Shown: piece by piece, positions 1 through 8,043 of the stretch | How the letters are laid out: each line of letters begins with the position of its first letter | Position numbering within the stretch: the first letter of the stretch is position 1 | Source: Curtobacterium sp. 458 | GTDB taxonomy: Bacteria; Actinomycetota; Actinomycetes; Actinomycetales; Microbacteriaceae | Reading direction: 5' to 3' | Assembly: GCF_030406605.1 (NCBI RefSeq) | Contig: NZ_CP129104.1 | Location: 434,001 to 498,000 of the forward strand | DNA length: 64,000 nt | The notes under the pieces: generated by a model | What the model was told of the DNA's origin: nothing | The model's database searches: none | What the model saw: only the letters and a program-made list of their open reading frames with translations | Made by a program: the position numbers and the translations under genes

Positions 1-294
1 GGTCGCGATCGGGTTGGCGTTCCGAGCGATCACCACCGCGCTCTCGCGTCGGACGTCGTCGTCGGTGTCGCGGTCCGCGCCGATCCCGTGTGCGACGAGG
101 TGCGCCAGGACGTGTGCCAGGTAGGTCAGCACCGCCGTCGCGAGCACCGTCAGCACCGCCGCGCCGTGCTCGATCTCGGCCGGACCGACGGCGATGGCGG
201 CGCTGAGCACGGTGATGTTGCCGTAGATGTACGACGACATCCGATCGCGGACGTGCTCGACCGGCAGGTCTCGCGGGTCCGGACGTCGTGGCAT
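1..294 (-). CDS. Membrane protein of unknown function, 3' end outside window
   Basis: The reading frame begins at the ATG at 294 and runs off the left edge after 98 codons, so only the N-terminal part is visible. It starts MPRRPDPRDLPVEHVRDRMS, followed by a segment with Y-I-Y-G-N and two hydrophobic stretches (about residues 22-37 and 46-68) separated by an acidic residue pair, then a charged D-rich loop. This looks like a small polytopic membrane protein; I do not recognise the family. The frame has the strong GC third-position bias of its neighbours. It is divergent from the VOC gene, with a large palindrome between them, so the two could share a regulator. Confidence 0.6.
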   Translation of the reverse strand, partial: MPRRPDPRDLPVEHVRDRMSSYIYGNITVLSAAIAVGPAEIEHGAAVLTVLATAVLTYLAHVLAHLVAHGIGADRDTDDDVRRESAVVIARNANPIAT

Positions 295-370
295 CCGTCC
301 ATCATGGCCTCACCGCACCGGTCCTCGCCGACAGGACGCCGAGTGCGATGCGATCCGTCGCCGTCTCGGA

Positions 371-414
371 CCCATTTGGTTGACGCGTCAACCAAATGGG
401 TCGACACTTGATCC
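371..414 (+). promoter_or_regulatory. Perfect 30-bp palindromic operator with overlapping promoter
   Basis: Positions 371-400 form a perfect inverted repeat (each arm CCCATTTGGTTGACG), unusually AT-rich for this locus. TTGACG at 380-385 can serve as a -35, and GACACT at 403-408 lies 17 bp downstream as a weak -10, which would place the transcript start at the ATG at 415 (leaderless). A regulator bound to the palindrome would cover the -35. TTGAC-type dyads are common MarR-family operators, so a MarR repressor is a reasonable but unproven candidate; none is encoded next to it in this window. Confidence 0.6.
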
Positions 415-1284
415 ATGCAGACCCAGGACCTCCTCGCCGGCGACACCGGCATGGGCGCGGTCACGCTCCGCGTGGCCGACCTCGACCGCATGACGGCCTT
501 CTACACCGAGGGCGTCCGGCTCAGCATCCTGACGTCGGACCACGGGCGGACGGTCCTCGGCCGCGGAGTCGTGCCGATCCTCGTGCTCGAGCACGCGCCC
601 GAACTGCAGCACGCCGGCGCGCACGAGGCCGGACTCTTCCACACCGCGGTGCTGTTCGACACCCGCGCCGACCTCGCCGCTGCGCTGTACTCCGTCGCCA
701 CGCGGTACCCGCAGTCGTTCACCGGCAGCGCCGACCACCTCGTCAGCAACGCGTTCTACTTCACCGACCCCGAGGGGAACGGCGTCGAGCTCTACTGGGA
801 CCGGGACCGCACCGAGTGGTCGTGGACGCACGGCACCGTCGACATGGCCACGATCTTCCTCGACCCGAACGCCTTCCTCCGCGAGCACCTCACCCAGGAC
901 GCCCTCGACGACGCCGCCGCACGGCCCGGACGCGTCGGCCACGTGCACCTCTCCGTCGGCGACGTCGCCACGGCCAAGGCCTTCTACGTCGAGCAGCTCG
1001 GCTTCGCGACGACCGCCGGGTGGGGCGAAGCGCTGTTCGTGTCGGCCGGCGGCTACCACCACCACATGGCGATGAACACGTGGAACTCCCGCGGCGCCGG
1101 CCGTCGGCAGCTGGCCCTCGGCCTCGGCCTGGTGCGCATCGAGGTCCCCGGCACGGACGACCTCGGCTCCCTGACCGAGCGCATGCGCCACCACGGTGTC
1201 CAGCTGGCCGACGACGGACGGACGGTCGCGTTCGAGGACCCGTGGGCGAACCGCATCGAGGTCAGCGCGCCCGGTCGGGACTGA
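415..1284 (+). CDS. VOC-family ring-cleaving dioxygenase/glyoxalase-like protein
   Basis: A 289-aa soluble protein with two vicinal-oxygen-chelate modules (about residues 13-130 and 168-285), the layout of catechol 2,3-dioxygenase-like proteins of the CatE/YfiE type. Each half contains the family pattern: VTLRVADLDRMTAFYTE followed by FYFTDPEGNGVELYWD, and VGHVHLSVGDVATAKAFYVE followed by FEDPWANRIEVS. Histidines (V-H-L-S in the second half) and the glutamates of V-E-L-Y and I-E-V are candidate metal ligands. No Shine-Dalgarno precedes the ATG at 415; the likely -10 ends 6 nt upstream, suggesting a leaderless message. The substrate cannot be read from sequence; such genes are often induced by quinones or catechols through a MarR regulator. 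Confidence 0.85.
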   Translation: MQTQDLLAGDTGMGAVTLRVADLDRMTAFYTEGVRLSILTSDHGRTVLGRGVVPILVLEHAPELQHAGAHEAGLFHTAVLFDTRADLAAALYSVATRYPQSFTGSADHLVSNAFYFTDPEGNGVELYWDRDRTEWSWTHGTVDMATIFLDPNAFLREHLTQDALDDAAARPGRVGHVHLSVGDVATAKAFYVEQLGFATTAGWGEALFVSAGGYHHHMAMNTWNSRGAGRRQLALGLGLVRIEVPGTDDLGSLTERMRHHGVQLADDGRTVAFEDPWANRIEVSAPGRD

Positions 1285-1348
1285 CCGCTCCGTAGTGAAC
1301 CGGGAGGCGCGGGCCGAGCGGTCTCATCGCTCGCCTCCACCCGCCGCC

Positions 1349-2452
1349 TCACCGCGTTCGGAAGTAGCGGTGCAGCGCGCGCTCGCGGACGCAGCTCGCC
1401 GCCGCCGCGCCGCCCGCGAGCGTCGCGATGAACCCGACCGCCGCGACCTCGCACGCTCCGAGGACGATCGGCAGCGCGTCGTCCGGCGGGAGCCCCCGCG
1501 TCACCACAGCGCTGACCGCGACCGGAGCGAGAACCGCCACCCCGGCCCAGACCGCGTGTTGCAGGACGGTCCCGAGCACCTGCGCGCTCCGTGGCACCCC
1601 GACGTGCAGGTCCGCGGCCAACGAGAGACGCCGACGCAGCACCGCGGCTCCGCCGACCGCGACACCACTGAGCGCCGCAGCACCGAGCGGGACGGTGACG
1701 TACACCTCCCCGGACGGCGTGAAGACCGCGCCGGGCCGCGGGTTGAGCTGACCGAGGGTCGGAGGGTCTTCGTCCTCGGCGCCGGTCGATGCGAGCACCG
1801 TGCGGCGGAGCATCTGCACGGTCGCGTCGCGCTGGGGCCAGACCGTCACCCAGCACGCGTCGTACGCGCGCCCGTCGTCCACCGCCTGCGCCAGGAGCGC
1901 ATGTTCGAGGTCTGGGTCTCGTCCGTCGTCCGGGTAGGCGAACGACCCCGCCACGGGCGCGGTCGTGCCGTCGACCAGGACGAGTTCCTCCCCCGGGCGC
2001 GTCCCGAGCGACTCGCGCACCGACGGGGAGAGCACGACGCCCGGCCGCTCGGCGCTCGCACCAGCGCCGAGGACACGGAGCATCCCGGGCGTGACCTCGT
2101 AGGTCGGGACCGCCGACCCGGGCAGCGACGCCGCCACTGCCCCGTGCTCGACCCGTCGAAGGGCACCGGAGGCCACGACACCCTCGGATGATGCGAGCGC
2201 GTCGCACGCACGGCCGTCGATGCGCCCCTCGGCGCGCTGCACCGTGGTCGCAGCCCCGCTCGCGACGTACGCCGCCGCCGACCGGACGTCGCCCGCGAGA
2301 TCTGCGGTACGGATCCCCACGATGCCGGTCAGGAGCACACCGAAGACCATCGCCCACGTGCCGGCCCACGACGCCCCGGACGCCACGTCGCGCCAGGCTT
2401 CCCGGCAGACCTCCGCGATGCGCATGCGCCCCGTCCCTGGCGACGATCTCAC
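1349..2452 (-). CDS. FtsX/MacB-like ABC transporter permease
   Basis: A 367-aa membrane protein with one N-terminal transmembrane segment (about residues 27-48), a long extracytoplasmic region of about 210 residues, and three C-terminal transmembrane segments, the topology of FtsX/MacB permeases. It starts at the GTG at 2452, whose GTGA overlaps the ATPase stop codon by 4 bp, implying translational coupling. It is the last gene of the operon that begins with a secreted peptide (4706-4984). With the ATPase and the peptidoglycan-binding adaptor it would form a MacAB-like export or immunity complex; the cargo or target is inferred to be the operon's own peptide. Confidence 0.75.
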   Translation of the reverse strand: MRSSPGTGRMRIAEVCREAWRDVASGASWAGTWAMVFGVLLTGIVGIRTADLAGDVRSAAAYVASGAATTVQRAEGRIDGRACDALASSEGVVASGALRRVEHGAVAASLPGSAVPTYEVTPGMLRVLGAGASAERPGVVLSPSVRESLGTRPGEELVLVDGTTAPVAGSFAYPDDGRDPDLEHALLAQAVDDGRAYDACWVTVWPQRDATVQMLRRTVLASTGAEDEDPPTLGQLNPRPGAVFTPSGEVYVTVPLGAAALSGVAVGGAAVLRRRLSLAADLHVGVPRSAQVLGTVLQHAVWAGVAVLAPVAVSAVVTRGLPPDDALPIVLGACEVAAVGFIATLAGGAAAASCVRERALHRYFRTR

Positions 2453-3042
2453 CGATGACTCCCGAGGTCGAGCACGTCGTCACAGGCGGCCCTCGTGTCG
2501 TCGTCGTGCGTCGCGACGACCACCGCGGTCCCGGTACCGGCGAGCGCCCCGATCGCCCTGTTCACCTCGGCAGAGGTCGCGCGGTCGAGTTGCGCCGTCG
2601 GCTCGTCGACGAGCATGAGGTCCGGGGCGGTCGCGATCCCGCGGGCGAGCATCAGCCGCTGCGCCTCACCACCGGAGAGCTCCGCGAACCGCGCGTCGAC
2701 CCGATCGCCCAGCGCGAACCGGTCGAGCACGTCGCAGGCCACCAGGTCCGCGGTCCGGCGGTCGAAGCCCCGGGCGACGAAGGGCAGCGACACGTGGTCC
2801 AGGACACGGCGCCGTGCGACGCCGTGCGGGTTCTGGAACACCCAGAGCGGACGACACGTCGACGGACGGTGCACGGTGCCGTCGGTGGGTTGGAGCATGC
2901 CCGCGATGATCGCCAGCAGCGTCGACTTGCCCGAGCCGCTCGGCCCGACCAACGCGGTGACGGTGCCCTCGGCGAACGTCCGGTCCACTCCACTGAACAG
3001 CCGGACACCGTTCGACCACACGTGCCCGACGCCCTCGAGCAT
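2449..3042 (-). CDS. ABC transporter ATP-binding protein (MacB/LolD class)
   Basis: A 197-aa ATPase with all catalytic elements: Walker A GPSGSGKST near residue 32, Q-loop VFQNPHG, signature LSGGEAQRLML, Walker B LMLVDEPTAQLD, and the switch histidine in VVVATHDD. The start at 3042 overlaps the stop of the adaptor gene as TGATG, which rules out the longer upstream extension of the frame, whose residues are arginine-rich and not family-like. The protein is slightly shorter than typical MacB-type ATPases (about 220 aa) but not missing a motif. It pairs with the downstream FtsX-like permease. Confidence 0.9.
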   Translation of the reverse strand: MLEGVGHVWSNGVRLFSGVDRTFAEGTVTALVGPSGSGKSTLLAIIAGMLQPTDGTVHRPSTCRPLWVFQNPHGVARRRVLDHVSLPFVARGFDRRTADLVACDVLDRFALGDRVDARFAELSGGEAQRLMLARGIATAPDLMLVDEPTAQLDRATSAEVNRAIGALAGTGTAVVVATHDDDTRAACDDVLDLGSHR

Positions 3043-4085
3043 CACCGGCACGGACGCCCTCGATCCGGCACTGCCCGCACCCGGTCCAGCGCCCCACCGT
3101 CCCGCGGGCGCACGAAGGACTGTCCGAGTTCGGACCCGAGCACCTCGACGGTCACCGGCGCGCCGGTGGTCGGCTGCACGCACGCCGTGGCCCCCTGGAT
3201 CGCGTACAGCGCACTCGGCGGGAGGACCTGCACGGTCCTGGGCCGGCGGAGCGCCCAGGTCGCTGAGATCGTCGGCACCCCGTCGGCCGAGGCGACGGTG
3301 GCCGCGTACTCCGGGAGGGCGGCGATCGCGGCGAGGGAAACAGTCGACGTGACCACACCGCCGTCGTCGACCTCGACGGTGGTCCCGCTGATGCGCAGGT
3401 CGCGCGCCCCGGGCACGGGGTCGATCGGTAGTGAGTCGAGTCGCGCGCCGCGGAGCTCGGCCGGGAGCTCCGCGAGCACACCGTCCGCGCCGACGGCCGC
3501 GCCGACGGTCGCCGTACAGGATCGGACCGTCTGCTCGGCCGCGGGCACCCAGCTGAACAGGGCGCGGGGAAGGATGTCTGCCCCCTCCCCCGGTCGGACT
3601 CCGCGCTCTGCGAGGAACCGGACCGCCGACCGGAGCGTGCCCCGTCCCAGGATGCCGTCCTCACTGAGCCCGGCACCACCGACGTTGAGCGCCCGCTGCA
3701 GCCCGCGCACGTCGTCGCCGCGGTCGTCCAGCTCCAGGTCACGCCACAGCGGGACGTCCGTGGCCAGCGCGATCACCGCCTCACCGTCGATCGTCGCCAG
3801 GACGTCACCACTGCGGAGCACCGCTCCCGTGGAGCACGTCGACGACGTCACCGTGCCCGCTCTCGCGGTCACGACGGCCCGTGGCGCCCCGGTGTCGAGC
3901 GCGACCTGGACCTGTCGCTCGTCGGCGTCCTCGCGGTCGGTGACCCGGACGGTCGACGCAGGGGTGGCGGTGCGGAGCGACGACGGAGGCTCGGCGGGGA
4001 ACGCCACGACCACCGTCGTGGCGGTCCCCGCTGCGACCACCATCGCCACGAGTCCGACGACCGTCGCCGAGGGGAGCCCCCTCAC
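3042..4085 (-). CDS. Peptidoglycan-binding membrane-fusion (HlyD-like) adaptor
   Basis: 347 aa from the GTG at 4085, chosen because its GTGA overlaps the lipoprotein stop by 4 bp and is followed directly by a single hydrophobic anchor (VVGLVAMVVAAGTATTVVVA). The extracytoplasmic part has a lipoyl/barrel-sandwich-like segment (TGAVLRSGDVLATIDGEAV) and then a PG_binding_1-type domain (LELDDRGDDVRGLQRALN), followed by beta-rich sequence. Actinobacterial ABC exporters often use such adaptors, presumably tethering the pump to the wall. It sits between the lipoprotein and the ATPase in one operon, so it probably bridges the permease to the secreted peptide or to the lipoprotein. Confidence 0.8.
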   Translation of the reverse strand: MRGLPSATVVGLVAMVVAAGTATTVVVAFPAEPPSSLRTATPASTVRVTDREDADERQVQVALDTGAPRAVVTARAGTVTSSTCSTGAVLRSGDVLATIDGEAVIALATDVPLWRDLELDDRGDDVRGLQRALNVGGAGLSEDGILGRGTLRSAVRFLAERGVRPGEGADILPRALFSWVPAAEQTVRSCTATVGAAVGADGVLAELPAELRGARLDSLPIDPVPGARDLRISGTTVEVDDGGVVTSTVSLAAIAALPEYAATVASADGVPTISATWALRRPRTVQVLPPSALYAIQGATACVQPTTGAPVTVEVLGSELGQSFVRPRDGGALDRVRAVPDRGRPCR

Positions 4086-4705
4086 GGCGTCCGCCAGAGC
4101 CCGAGCGGATCGAGGCGGCACTGCACGGCAGCGTCGGCGGTCTCGTCGAACGGGAACGAACCGGCCTCGTAGTCGGCTCGCCATCGTTGCTCGGTGTACT
4201 CACTTCCCACCAGGCCCGTATCACGCAGGCAGGGCACCGTAATCGTCGCTTCGTCCAGCCGATCAGGATTCCGACGCGTCTCGGAGAAGAGGTAGGTGAC
4301 GTACTCGTCGGACTTCCGCTCACAGGATCGGAGGACGGGATCGGACCGTTCGAAGAAGTCGTCCGGATATCGATCGTCGAGGGACTGCAACTCGAACCCG
4401 CCGTCCGGGTCGTAGTCGATCCCGAAGCCGGAGTCGGCAAGACACCGGCCGACACGATCGTGCGCCGCCTCGACTTCCTCGCTGGACACCGCACCGTCGG
4501 CGAGGATCCGCGCTTCGAAGGGCGAGACGTCGTCGGCAAGTGCCGCCCCGAAGTCGTCTGCCCACGGCCCGGCCTCCTCGAGTGCGGCCGTCGACCCCGG
4601 CGTCGGACCGCCGGTCGCCGTACTCGCGCAACCCGAGGCGACGAGGACTGCGATGCAGGCAGCCGCGACGCCGAGTGCGCCGCGACCGCTCCGAACGCGG
4701 TCCAC
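4082..4705 (-). CDS. Secreted lipoprotein of the peptide-export operon
   Basis: 207 aa starting at the GTG at 4705, immediately after the TAG stop of the peptide gene (TAGGTG). A signal sequence ends in the lipobox-like VASGCAS, with the lipidated cysteine near residue 26. The rest is acidic, helical and contains three further cysteines (RCLADSGF, RSCERKSDE, VPCLRDTG) and another near the C-terminus (VQCRLDPLG), which could form two disulfides. The family is unknown to me. Its position between a small secreted peptide and its putative exporter suggests a role in immunity, maturation or delivery; that is inference from context only. Confidence 0.7.
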   Translation of the reverse strand: MDRVRSGRGALGVAAACIAVLVASGCASTATGGPTPGSTAALEEAGPWADDFGAALADDVSPFEARILADGAVSSEEVEAAHDRVGRCLADSGFGIDYDPDGGFELQSLDDRYPDDFFERSDPVLRSCERKSDEYVTYLFSETRRNPDRLDEATITVPCLRDTGLVGSEYTEQRWRADYEAGSFPFDETADAAVQCRLDPLGLWRTP

Positions 4706-4984
4706 CTACCGTGCCGTCATGCCGTAGGAGACCACGTTGGCCCAGCACAGCTTCTGTCGGGAGATCTTCCCCTTGCCCACCCACTCCCCGTACTTCGACG
4801 GTGCGTTCTTGATCGCGTTCCAGTGCCGCGCGCTGGAACAGCTGTTGTTCTTCCCCTGCATGAGCGTCACGGAGCCGTAGCAGGCAGCCTTCGCCTCGGG
4901 CGCTGTGGCAGTGTCCACCGCGACCCCTCCGGCGACGACGGTCCCGAGCACGGCCACCCCGAGCAACACGTTCTTGATCGACAT
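4706..4984 (-). CDS. Small cationic secreted peptide, candidate lactococcin-972-like bacteriocin
   Basis: 92 aa with an N-terminal signal peptide (MSIKNVLLGVAVLGTVVAGG) and a probable cleavage after AKA at residue 33. The predicted mature peptide is about 59 aa, carries three cysteines (35, 49, 80) and three tryptophans, and has a net charge of about +8. Its C-terminal half (SARHWNAIKNAPSKYGEWV, then WANVVSYG) resembles the spacing of H, N, G-x-W and W-x-N-x-x-x-Y residues I associate with lactococcin-972-family peptides; this is a motif impression, not an alignment. A strong Shine-Dalgarno (AAGGGGAG) precedes the ATG. It is the first gene of an operon with lipoprotein, adaptor and ABC exporter genes, the setting expected for a bacteriocin. 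Confidence 0.65.
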   Translation of the reverse strand: MSIKNVLLGVAVLGTVVAGGVAVDTATAPEAKAACYGSVTLMQGKNNSCSSARHWNAIKNAPSKYGEWVGKGKISRQKLCWANVVSYGMTAR

Positions 4985-5013
4985 CGATCTCCCCTTCGCA
5001 TGACGTGTGATGT

Positions 5014-5052
5014 ATCAACGTCAACGTACAGATCGTGTGAGCCGTTCGCAAG
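5014..5052 (-). promoter_or_regulatory. Candidate promoter of the secreted-peptide operon
   Basis: Upstream of the peptide gene, read leftward, TTGCGA and TACGTT are separated by 17 bp and could be -35 and -10 elements. The stretch also carries the direct repeat CAACGTCAACGT (forward strand), which overlaps the -10 and might be a regulator site. The consensus match is modest, so the assignment is tentative. Confidence 0.3.
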
Positions 5053-5074
5053 CTGCTGCGGGCAGACTGGCCAA

Positions 5075-5641
5075 GTGACTGACGACACCCGGTGGGAGGT
5101 GGTCGAGGAGAGCGCACTGACGCTCGCCGACCACGAGGCGATCACGGCACTGCTGGCGCAGGCGTTCCCGGACTGGTCGCACTGGTTCGTGGGCAGCCGA
5201 AGCTGGAGCGGCATGCAGCCCGAACGCCGGGTGATCGCCCGGGACGACGACGGAGTGGTCCTCGCGCACGTCGGGATCCGACGGATGTTCGTCACCGTCG
5301 GCGGCCGCGACGTCCTCGTCGGCGACACCGGTCTCGTCGCCGTGAGTCCGCGCCTCCAGGGCACCGGGATGGGCCGCGACCTGATGGAACGCGCGCGAGG
5401 TGTCCTCGAGGGACTCGCGGTCCCGTTCGGCTTCCTCGGCACCGGCGAGGACCGCGTCCCGTTCTACGCGAAGGTCGGCTGGCAGGTGTTCGACGACGTC
5501 GTGACCGACTACACCGCGTTCACCGCGGAGGGCGCGGGGATGCCGATGACCGAACAGGGCGGCTGGATGGTCCTCCCCGTGGCCGCGCCCCTCGAGGACT
5601 GGCCCGCCGGACCGGTCCACCTGAACGCCCAGCAGGTCTAG
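5075..5641 (+). CDS. GNAT acyltransferase, NodA/AAC(2')-like
   Basis: 188 aa from the GTG at 5075; CAGACT ends 6 nt upstream, consistent with a leaderless start, and there is no Shine-Dalgarno. The core matches the GNAT acetyl/acyl-CoA fold: VGDTGLVAVSPRLQGTGMG supplies beta-4 and the pyrophosphate loop, and FYAKVGWQ is the typical C-terminal motif. The stretch RVIARDDDGVVLAHVGIRR and the following VTVGGRDVLVGDTGLVAV resemble NodA and aminoglycoside 2'-N-acyltransferases. The substrate is unknown. It is divergent from the peptide operon with 90 bp between starts, so it might be co-regulated with it. Confidence 0.8.
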   Translation: MTDDTRWEVVEESALTLADHEAITALLAQAFPDWSHWFVGSRSWSGMQPERRVIARDDDGVVLAHVGIRRMFVTVGGRDVLVGDTGLVAVSPRLQGTGMGRDLMERARGVLEGLAVPFGFLGTGEDRVPFYAKVGWQVFDDVVTDYTAFTAEGAGMPMTEQGGWMVLPVAAPLEDWPAGPVHLNAQQV

Positions 5642-5749
5642 CGAGGGTCTCCCACGGCTCGACGAAACGCGCGCGTTTCGACGCGACGCGCGTCGATCGA
5701 CGCACGCGGGGTCGGAACGCGCGCGTTTCGTGGCCTCACGCGGCCCCGC

Positions 5750-5797
5750 GACGGACGGGAGGCACGGTGCCAGCTGGCACCGTGCCTCCCGTCCGTC
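5750..5797. terminator. 48-bp perfect palindrome, bidirectional terminator, family A
   Basis: A perfect inverted repeat with 24-nt arms (GACGGACGGGAGGCACGGTG then CCAG, meeting at CCAG/CTGG) lies between the convergent GNAT and catalase genes. There is no U-tract. Another copy at 31955-32000 is almost identical, and a relative with the same GGGAGGC outer part occurs at 52709-52756. Position between convergent genes supports a bidirectional terminator. Confidence 0.75.
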
Positions 5798-5836
5798 AGG
5801 TGGTGGGGCGGGGCTTACGCCCCTGCACTGACTGGG

Positions 5837-7366
5837 CTACGCCTCGACCGCGACCTTCTCCGGGTCCTCGTTCGATCCCGGCGCGCTCGGAGCGACGGCG
5901 GCGCGCACGCGCGCCCCGAGGTCGGCGTCGACGTTCGTCCAGTAGGCGAACACGCGCTCGCGCAGGTCGTCGCGGGTCACCTTCGAGACGTGACCGGCGA
6001 TGTTCCCGACGAGGCGCTCACGCGCGGCGTCGTCGAGCACCTCGCGGTAGAGGGTGCCGGCCTGTCCGAAGTCGTCGTCCTCCGGGTGCAGGGTCGCCGC
6101 GGAGCGCTGGAGCGCACCGTCCGACTCCCAACCCGGAACCTCGTCGGTGGCGGCGGGGTCGGCGTGGGCGCCACCGAGCGAGTTCGGCGCGTACACCGGC
6201 ACCTCCGACTTCTGGAAGTCGAAGCGCATGGCGCCGTCCTTCGAGTACGAGTGCACCTCGTTCTTCGGGGCGTTCACCGGCAGCTGCGCGTGGTTCGTGC
6301 CGACGCGGTAGCGGTGGGCGTCCGCGTAGCTGAAGATGCGCGCGAGGAGCATCTTGTCCGGGCTCGCCGCGATGCCGGGCACGAAGTTCGACGGGGCGAA
6401 GGTCGCCTGCTCGATCTGCGCGAAGTAGTTCTCCGGGTTGCGGTTGAGCTCGAGCTCGCCGACCTCGATGAGCGGGTAGTCCGCGTGCGGCCACACCTTC
6501 GTCAGGTCGAACGGGTTGAAGCGGTAGGACTCGGCGTCCGCGTACGGCATGACCTGCACCTTGAGGGTCCACTTCGGGAAGTCCTCGCGCTCGATCGCGG
6601 CGTGGAGGTCGCGGATGTGGAAGTCGGCGTCCTCACCGGCGATGCGGTCGGCGTCCTTCTGCGTGAGGGTCTTGTGGCCCTGCTGCGTGATGAAGTGGTA
6701 CTTCACCCAGAAGCGCTCGCCGTCGGCGTTGATCCACTGGTAGGTGTGCGAGCCGAAGCCGTCCATCTCACGCCACGAGGCGGGGAGGCCGCGGTCGCCC
6801 ATCAGCCACGTCACCTGGTGCGCCGACTCGGGCGACAGCGTCCAGAAGTCCCACTGCATGTCGTGGTCGCGGAGGTGCGAACCCGGCAGGCGCTTCTGCG
6901 AGCGGATGAAGTCCGGGAACTTGATGCCGTCGCGGATGAAGAACACGGGGGTGTTGTTGCCGACGAGGTCGTAGTTGCCCTCTTCGGTGTAGAACTTCAG
7001 CGCGAAGCCGCGGGGGTCGCGCCAGGTGTCCGGGGAGCCCTGCTCGCCGGCGACGCTCGAGAAGCGCACGAGCGTCTCGGTCTGCTTGCCCGGCTGGAGG
7101 AACGCGGCGCGGGTGTACTGCGACACGTCGTGCGTGACGGTGAACGTCCCGAACGCGCCGCCGCCCTTGGCGTGGACGACACGCTCCGGGACGCGCTCGC
7201 GGTTGAACTGGGCGAGCTTCTCGACGAGGTAGTGGTCGTGCAGCGCGAGGGGGCCGTCGGCGCCGACACCCATCGAGTGCTGGTCACTGGAGACCGGAGC
7301 CCCGCTGTTGGTCGTGGTGGTGGGGGTGCCGGCCGGCTGGCCGGTCGTCGTGTTCTGGTCGGACAC
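5837..7366 (-). CDS. katA: Heme catalase (clade 3-like monofunctional)
   Basis: 509 aa, decomposing hydrogen peroxide in the cytoplasm. The catalytic histidine is in [14 protein letters not shown] (H65), the asparagine in [14 protein letters not shown], and the proximal heme tyrosine in [14 protein letters not shown]. Length fits small-subunit catalases. The GTG at 7366 is chosen because GAGGAGG precedes it at proper spacing; longer in-frame extensions run into the regulator gene region and look non-coding. The N-terminal 35 residues are Thr/Gly-rich and low complexity. It follows the Fur-family gene by 83 bp on the same strand, forming a regulator-catalase operon like furA-katG or catR-catA in other actinobacteria. 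Confidence 0.95.
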   Translation of the reverse strand: MSDQNTTTGQPAGTPTTTTNSGAPVSSDQHSMGVGADGPLALHDHYLVEKLAQFNRERVPERVVHAKGGGAFGTFTVTHDVSQYTRAAFLQPGKQTETLVRFSSVAGEQGSPDTWRDPRGFALKFYTEEGNYDLVGNNTPVFFIRDGIKFPDFIRSQKRLPGSHLRDHDMQWDFWTLSPESAHQVTWLMGDRGLPASWREMDGFGSHTYQWINADGERFWVKYHFITQQGHKTLTQKDADRIAGEDADFHIRDLHAAIEREDFPKWTLKVQVMPYADAESYRFNPFDLTKVWPHADYPLIEVGELELNRNPENYFAQIEQATFAPSNFVPGIAASPDKMLLARIFSYADAHRYRVGTNHAQLPVNAPKNEVHSYSKDGAMRFDFQKSEVPVYAPNSLGGAHADPAATDEVPGWESDGALQRSAATLHPEDDDFGQAGTLYREVLDDAARERLVGNIAGHVSKVTRDDLRERVFAYWTNVDADLGARVRAAVAPSAPGSNEDPEKVAVEA

Positions 7367-7449
7367 GGTTCCTCCTCGGAACGTTGGTTCGGTCAGGGTG
7401 CTCGGGTTGCTCGTGGTCCCGGTTCGGAGCCGGGAGGTGGGATCGCCTG

Positions 7450-7959
7450 TCAGGGCCGGTTGGTCGCGGTGCCTGCGTCGACGGGGGCCGGGGCGTCGTC
7501 GCCCGGTGCGCCCTCGGCCGGGCCGCCCTCGGCCGGTGCGTCGTCCCGCTCGGCCGCAGCGCAGCGCTCGCAGATCCCCCAGTAGGTGACCTCGGCCGTG
7601 GCGACCGCGAAGCCGTGCGTCTCCGACGGCGTCAAGCACGGCGCGTGCCCGACGGCGCAGTCGACGTCCTCGATGGCGCCGCACACGGTGCAGACGATGT
7701 GGTGGTGGTTGTCGCCGGTCCGCCGTTCGTAGCGTGCGGGACTGCCGGCGGGCTCGATGCGGCGGACGAGCCCGACCCCGGTCAGTGCGGCGAGCACGCC
7801 GTACACCGCCTGGTGACTCGTCGTCGGGAGCTCGGCCGAGAGCGCGGAGACGATGGCGTCCGCGGTGGCGTGCGGCATCCGCTCCGTCGCGCGCAACACC
7901 GCGAGGCGCGGAGTCGTGACGCGCAGGCCCGCGGAGCGCAGCAGCTCTGCATCCTCCAC
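7450..7959 (-). CDS. Fur-family (FurA/PerR/CatR-like) peroxide or metal regulator
   Basis: 169 aa from the GTG at 7959, preceded by AGAAGGAG. The winged helix ([20 protein letters not shown], then [20 protein letters not shown]) and the histidine-rich metal region [19 protein letters not shown] are intact, with a second cysteine pair in ICERC, giving the structural zinc CxxC sites of the family. A C-terminal tail of about 30 residues is A/P/D-rich and probably disordered. Being first in an operon with catalase strongly suggests a peroxide-sensing repressor; the exact metal (Fe, Mn) cannot be told from sequence. Confidence 0.9.
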   Translation of the reverse strand: MEDAELLRSAGLRVTTPRLAVLRATERMPHATADAIVSALSAELPTTSHQAVYGVLAALTGVGLVRRIEPAGSPARYERRTGDNHHHIVCTVCGAIEDVDCAVGHAPCLTPSETHGFAVATAEVTYWGICERCAAAERDDAPAEGGPAEGAPGDDAPAPVDAGTATNRP

Positions 7960-7971
7960 ACGCGCTCCTTC

Positions 7972-7988
7972 TCTTGCAGCAGTCAAGA
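7972..7988. promoter_or_regulatory. Candidate autoregulatory operator between regulator and aquaporin
   Basis: TCTTG and CAAGA form an inverted repeat with a 7-bp spacer in the 84-bp divergent region between the Fur-family gene and aqpZ, just upstream of the regulator's Shine-Dalgarno. A Fur-family dimer could bind here and control both directions. The match to a published box was not tested. Confidence 0.4.
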
Positions 7989-8043
7989 CAACTCGTCCAG
8001 CGTAGCACCAGTCCCCGACCGACCAGGGACCGAACGGTCGGAC

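Noticed and set aside
1304..1352. GGAGGCG...CGCCTCC inverted repeat as VOC/permease terminator
   Set aside because: Arms of only 7 bp with a long loop in a convergent gap; too weak to call with the stronger stems as a standard.
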